Shown here piece by piece: positions 5,896 to 6,690 of a stretch of DNA of 6,690 nt. Location of the stretch: the NCBI GenBank assembly GCA_017626625.1, contig JAGAIK010000500.1, forward strand, positions 1 through 6,690. Reading direction: 5' to 3'. The notes under the pieces were generated by a model, which saw nothing but the letters and a program-made list of their open reading frames with translations, was not told where the DNA came from and did not search any database. Each line of letters starts with the position of its first letter. Within the stretch, counting starts at the first letter, position 1. The position numbers and the translations under genes were made by a program. The stretch is from Roseburia sp. GTDB lineage: Bacteria; Bacillota; Clostridia; Lachnospirales; Lachnospiraceae.

Positions 5896-5921
5896 ATAAC
5901 GCTGATATATAACACTGTTAT
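5896..5921. promoter_or_regulatory. Tandem operator of TetR-B (two abutting 13-bp palindromes)
   Basis: Plus-strand 5909-5921 reads ATAACACTGTTAT, a perfect palindrome around one base; pairing extends one more base pair each side (5908-5922). The abutting 5896-5908 reads ATAACGCTGATAT, matching 9 of 10 half-site positions. The element begins 1 bp after the -10 box, covering the transcription start. Pitch, consensus and promoter distance are the same as in front of TetR-A, so both genes are probably autorepressed through the same kind of site. Confidence 0.8.
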
Positions 5922-5922
5922 A

Positions 5923-5951
5923 AACATATACTTTTCTTCTCTTTTTGTCAA
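5923..5951 (-). promoter_or_regulatory. Sigma-A-type promoter of TetR-B
   Basis: The minus strand has TTGACA (5951-5946), a 17-bp purine-rich spacer and TATGTT (5928-5923). The start would fall near 5916, inside the operator. The -10 is weaker than that of TetR-A (four of six matches), but the overall geometry is identical. Confidence 0.75.
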
Positions 5952-5970
5952 GCAGGAAGGAAAATTTGTT

Positions 5971-6558
5971 TTAAAACCTTAATACACGGTCATTCTTCCT
6001 CGGCTTTGCTGCAGGGTGATTATCATCTGCTTTTGGGTAGCCCAGTAAAAGCTGCATAACAGCATAATAATCTGTTCGGATTTCCCACTTATGCAAAATC
6101 TCCTGTCCATAAGTGTCTGCAAAAGCTGTCCAGCCCTGTCCAATATAGCAGGAACCAACGCCCAGAGAATCTGCCGCCAACATCATATTTTCAGCGGCAA
6201 CGGCACAATCTTCTGCCGCAAAGAGAAAATTTTTCGGTGCAAACATAGTAATAACCGTTGGTGCGTCATAAAAAGCATTTATCAGCTTCGGGTCGTCTGC
6301 AATACTTGGCTGCTCTTTCGATACATAGCTTGTTGCCGTTGCCATACGGGGATTGGAATTTGCCCGTTTGATTTTTCCTAACCGTTCATTGACTTCCCTG
6401 TCCTGGCATACGGCAAAGATAACGCCTTGCCTGCCTCCGGCACTTGGAGCATAAAGCCCCGCCTGTAAAATCTGTTGTAAACTATCTTCTTCAATCTGCC
6501 TTGCGTCAAAGCGTCTGATTGCCCGACGGTGTAAAATGGTCTTAATTGTTTCATTCAT
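5971..6558 (-). CDS. Nitroreductase-family FMN-dependent oxidoreductase
   Basis: This is a predicted cytoplasmic, dimeric flavoprotein of 195 residues that would use NAD(P)H to reduce nitro compounds, quinones, flavins or a similar acceptor. Family marks are HRRAIRRF at residues 10-17 (phosphate-binding arginines of the FMN site), APSAGGRQ at 37-44, the helix AAEDCAVAAENMMLAA at 114-129, LGVGSCYIG at 132-140 and LLLGYPK at 170-176. The length is typical of the short NfnB/FRP-like branch. I start it at ATG 6558 because MNETIKTILHRR is the usual N-terminus. An AGAGGT site lies upstream, slightly far from the ATG, and the longer frame to 6645 adds residues with no family likeness. The gene precedes TetR-B by 91 bases, but TetR-B has its own promoter, so co-regulation with the transporter is unproven. 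The physiological substrate is unknown. Confidence 0.92.
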   Translation of the reverse strand: MNETIKTILHRRAIRRFDARQIEEDSLQQILQAGLYAPSAGGRQGVIFAVCQDREVNERLGKIKRANSNPRMATATSYVSKEQPSIADDPKLINAFYDAPTVITMFAPKNFLFAAEDCAVAAENMMLAADSLGVGSCYIGQGWTAFADTYGQEILHKWEIRTDYYAVMQLLLGYPKADDNHPAAKPRKNDRVLRF

Positions 6559-6610
6559 AATTACATTACCTCTTTCCAACATTGCGGGTCTGCTGCATAA
6601 AAATTCCCGT

Positions 6611-6633
6611 TCCTGCCGCTTGCTACCGCAGGA
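6611..6633. repeat. Hairpin in the region upstream of the nitroreductase gene
   Basis: TCCTGC (6611-6616) pairs with GCAGGA (6628-6633) across 11 bases. On the minus strand a run of five Ts follows only after 7 more bases, poor geometry for an intrinsic terminator. It may be the end of an upstream transcript or a leader structure. No convincing promoter for the nitroreductase was found in 6559-6690. Confidence 0.3.
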
Positions 6634-6690
6634 CAGCCCCGGCAAAAAGCCAGTAGTTCATATTTAGAACATTTTTCAAATTTTGTATAA

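Overview
The window looks like chromosomal DNA of a Gram-positive gut anaerobe of the Clostridia, most likely a Lachnospiraceae member. The reasons are moderate GC, strong AGGAGG-type ribosome binding sites, TTG and GTG starts, TTGACA-N17 promoters and protein styles familiar from that group. This placement is an inference. Every gene I can support lies on the minus strand, so transcription runs from high to low coordinates.

In transcription order: (1) an FMN-dependent nitroreductase-family protein (5971-6558); (2) a TetR/AcrR-family regulator, here TetR-B (5262-5879), with its own promoter and tandem operator and a Rho-independent terminator overlapping its stop codon; (3) a regulatory gap holding a perfect 12-bp-arm inverted repeat (5198-5227); (4) two overlapping genes for a heterodimeric ABC transporter with fused membrane and ATPase domains (3351-5126 and 1622-3358). 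Its sequence style recalls the YbtPQ/IrtAB siderophore-importer branch of the exporter-fold ABC proteins. Then come (5) a broken alpha/beta-hydrolase gene (948-1479) that lost its middle, including the nucleophile region, and changed frame; (6) a second TetR-family regulator, TetR-A (107-727), paralogous to the first; and (7) the first 34 codons of a small protein gene that runs off the left edge (1-102).

The most striking signal is regulatory. Both TetR genes carry TTGACA, 17 bp, a -10 box, exactly 1 bp, then two abutting 13-bp copies of ATAACNNNGTTAT (816-841 and 5896-5921). The proximal copy matches the consensus perfectly in both cases. The regulator proteins align without gaps through the DNA-binding domain. 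The likely picture is two duplicated, autorepressing regulators, possibly cross-talking, that flank and perhaps control the transporter. The transporter's own inverted repeat contains a 9/10 match to the same consensus, but it also resembles a DtxR/IdeR-type metal-regulator box, so iron control is a competing explanation.

No RNA genes, insertion sequences, CRISPR arrays, attachment sites or origins were seen. No gene-free stretch exceeds 300 bases; the longest are 728-947 and 1480-1621, and both hold regulatory signals.
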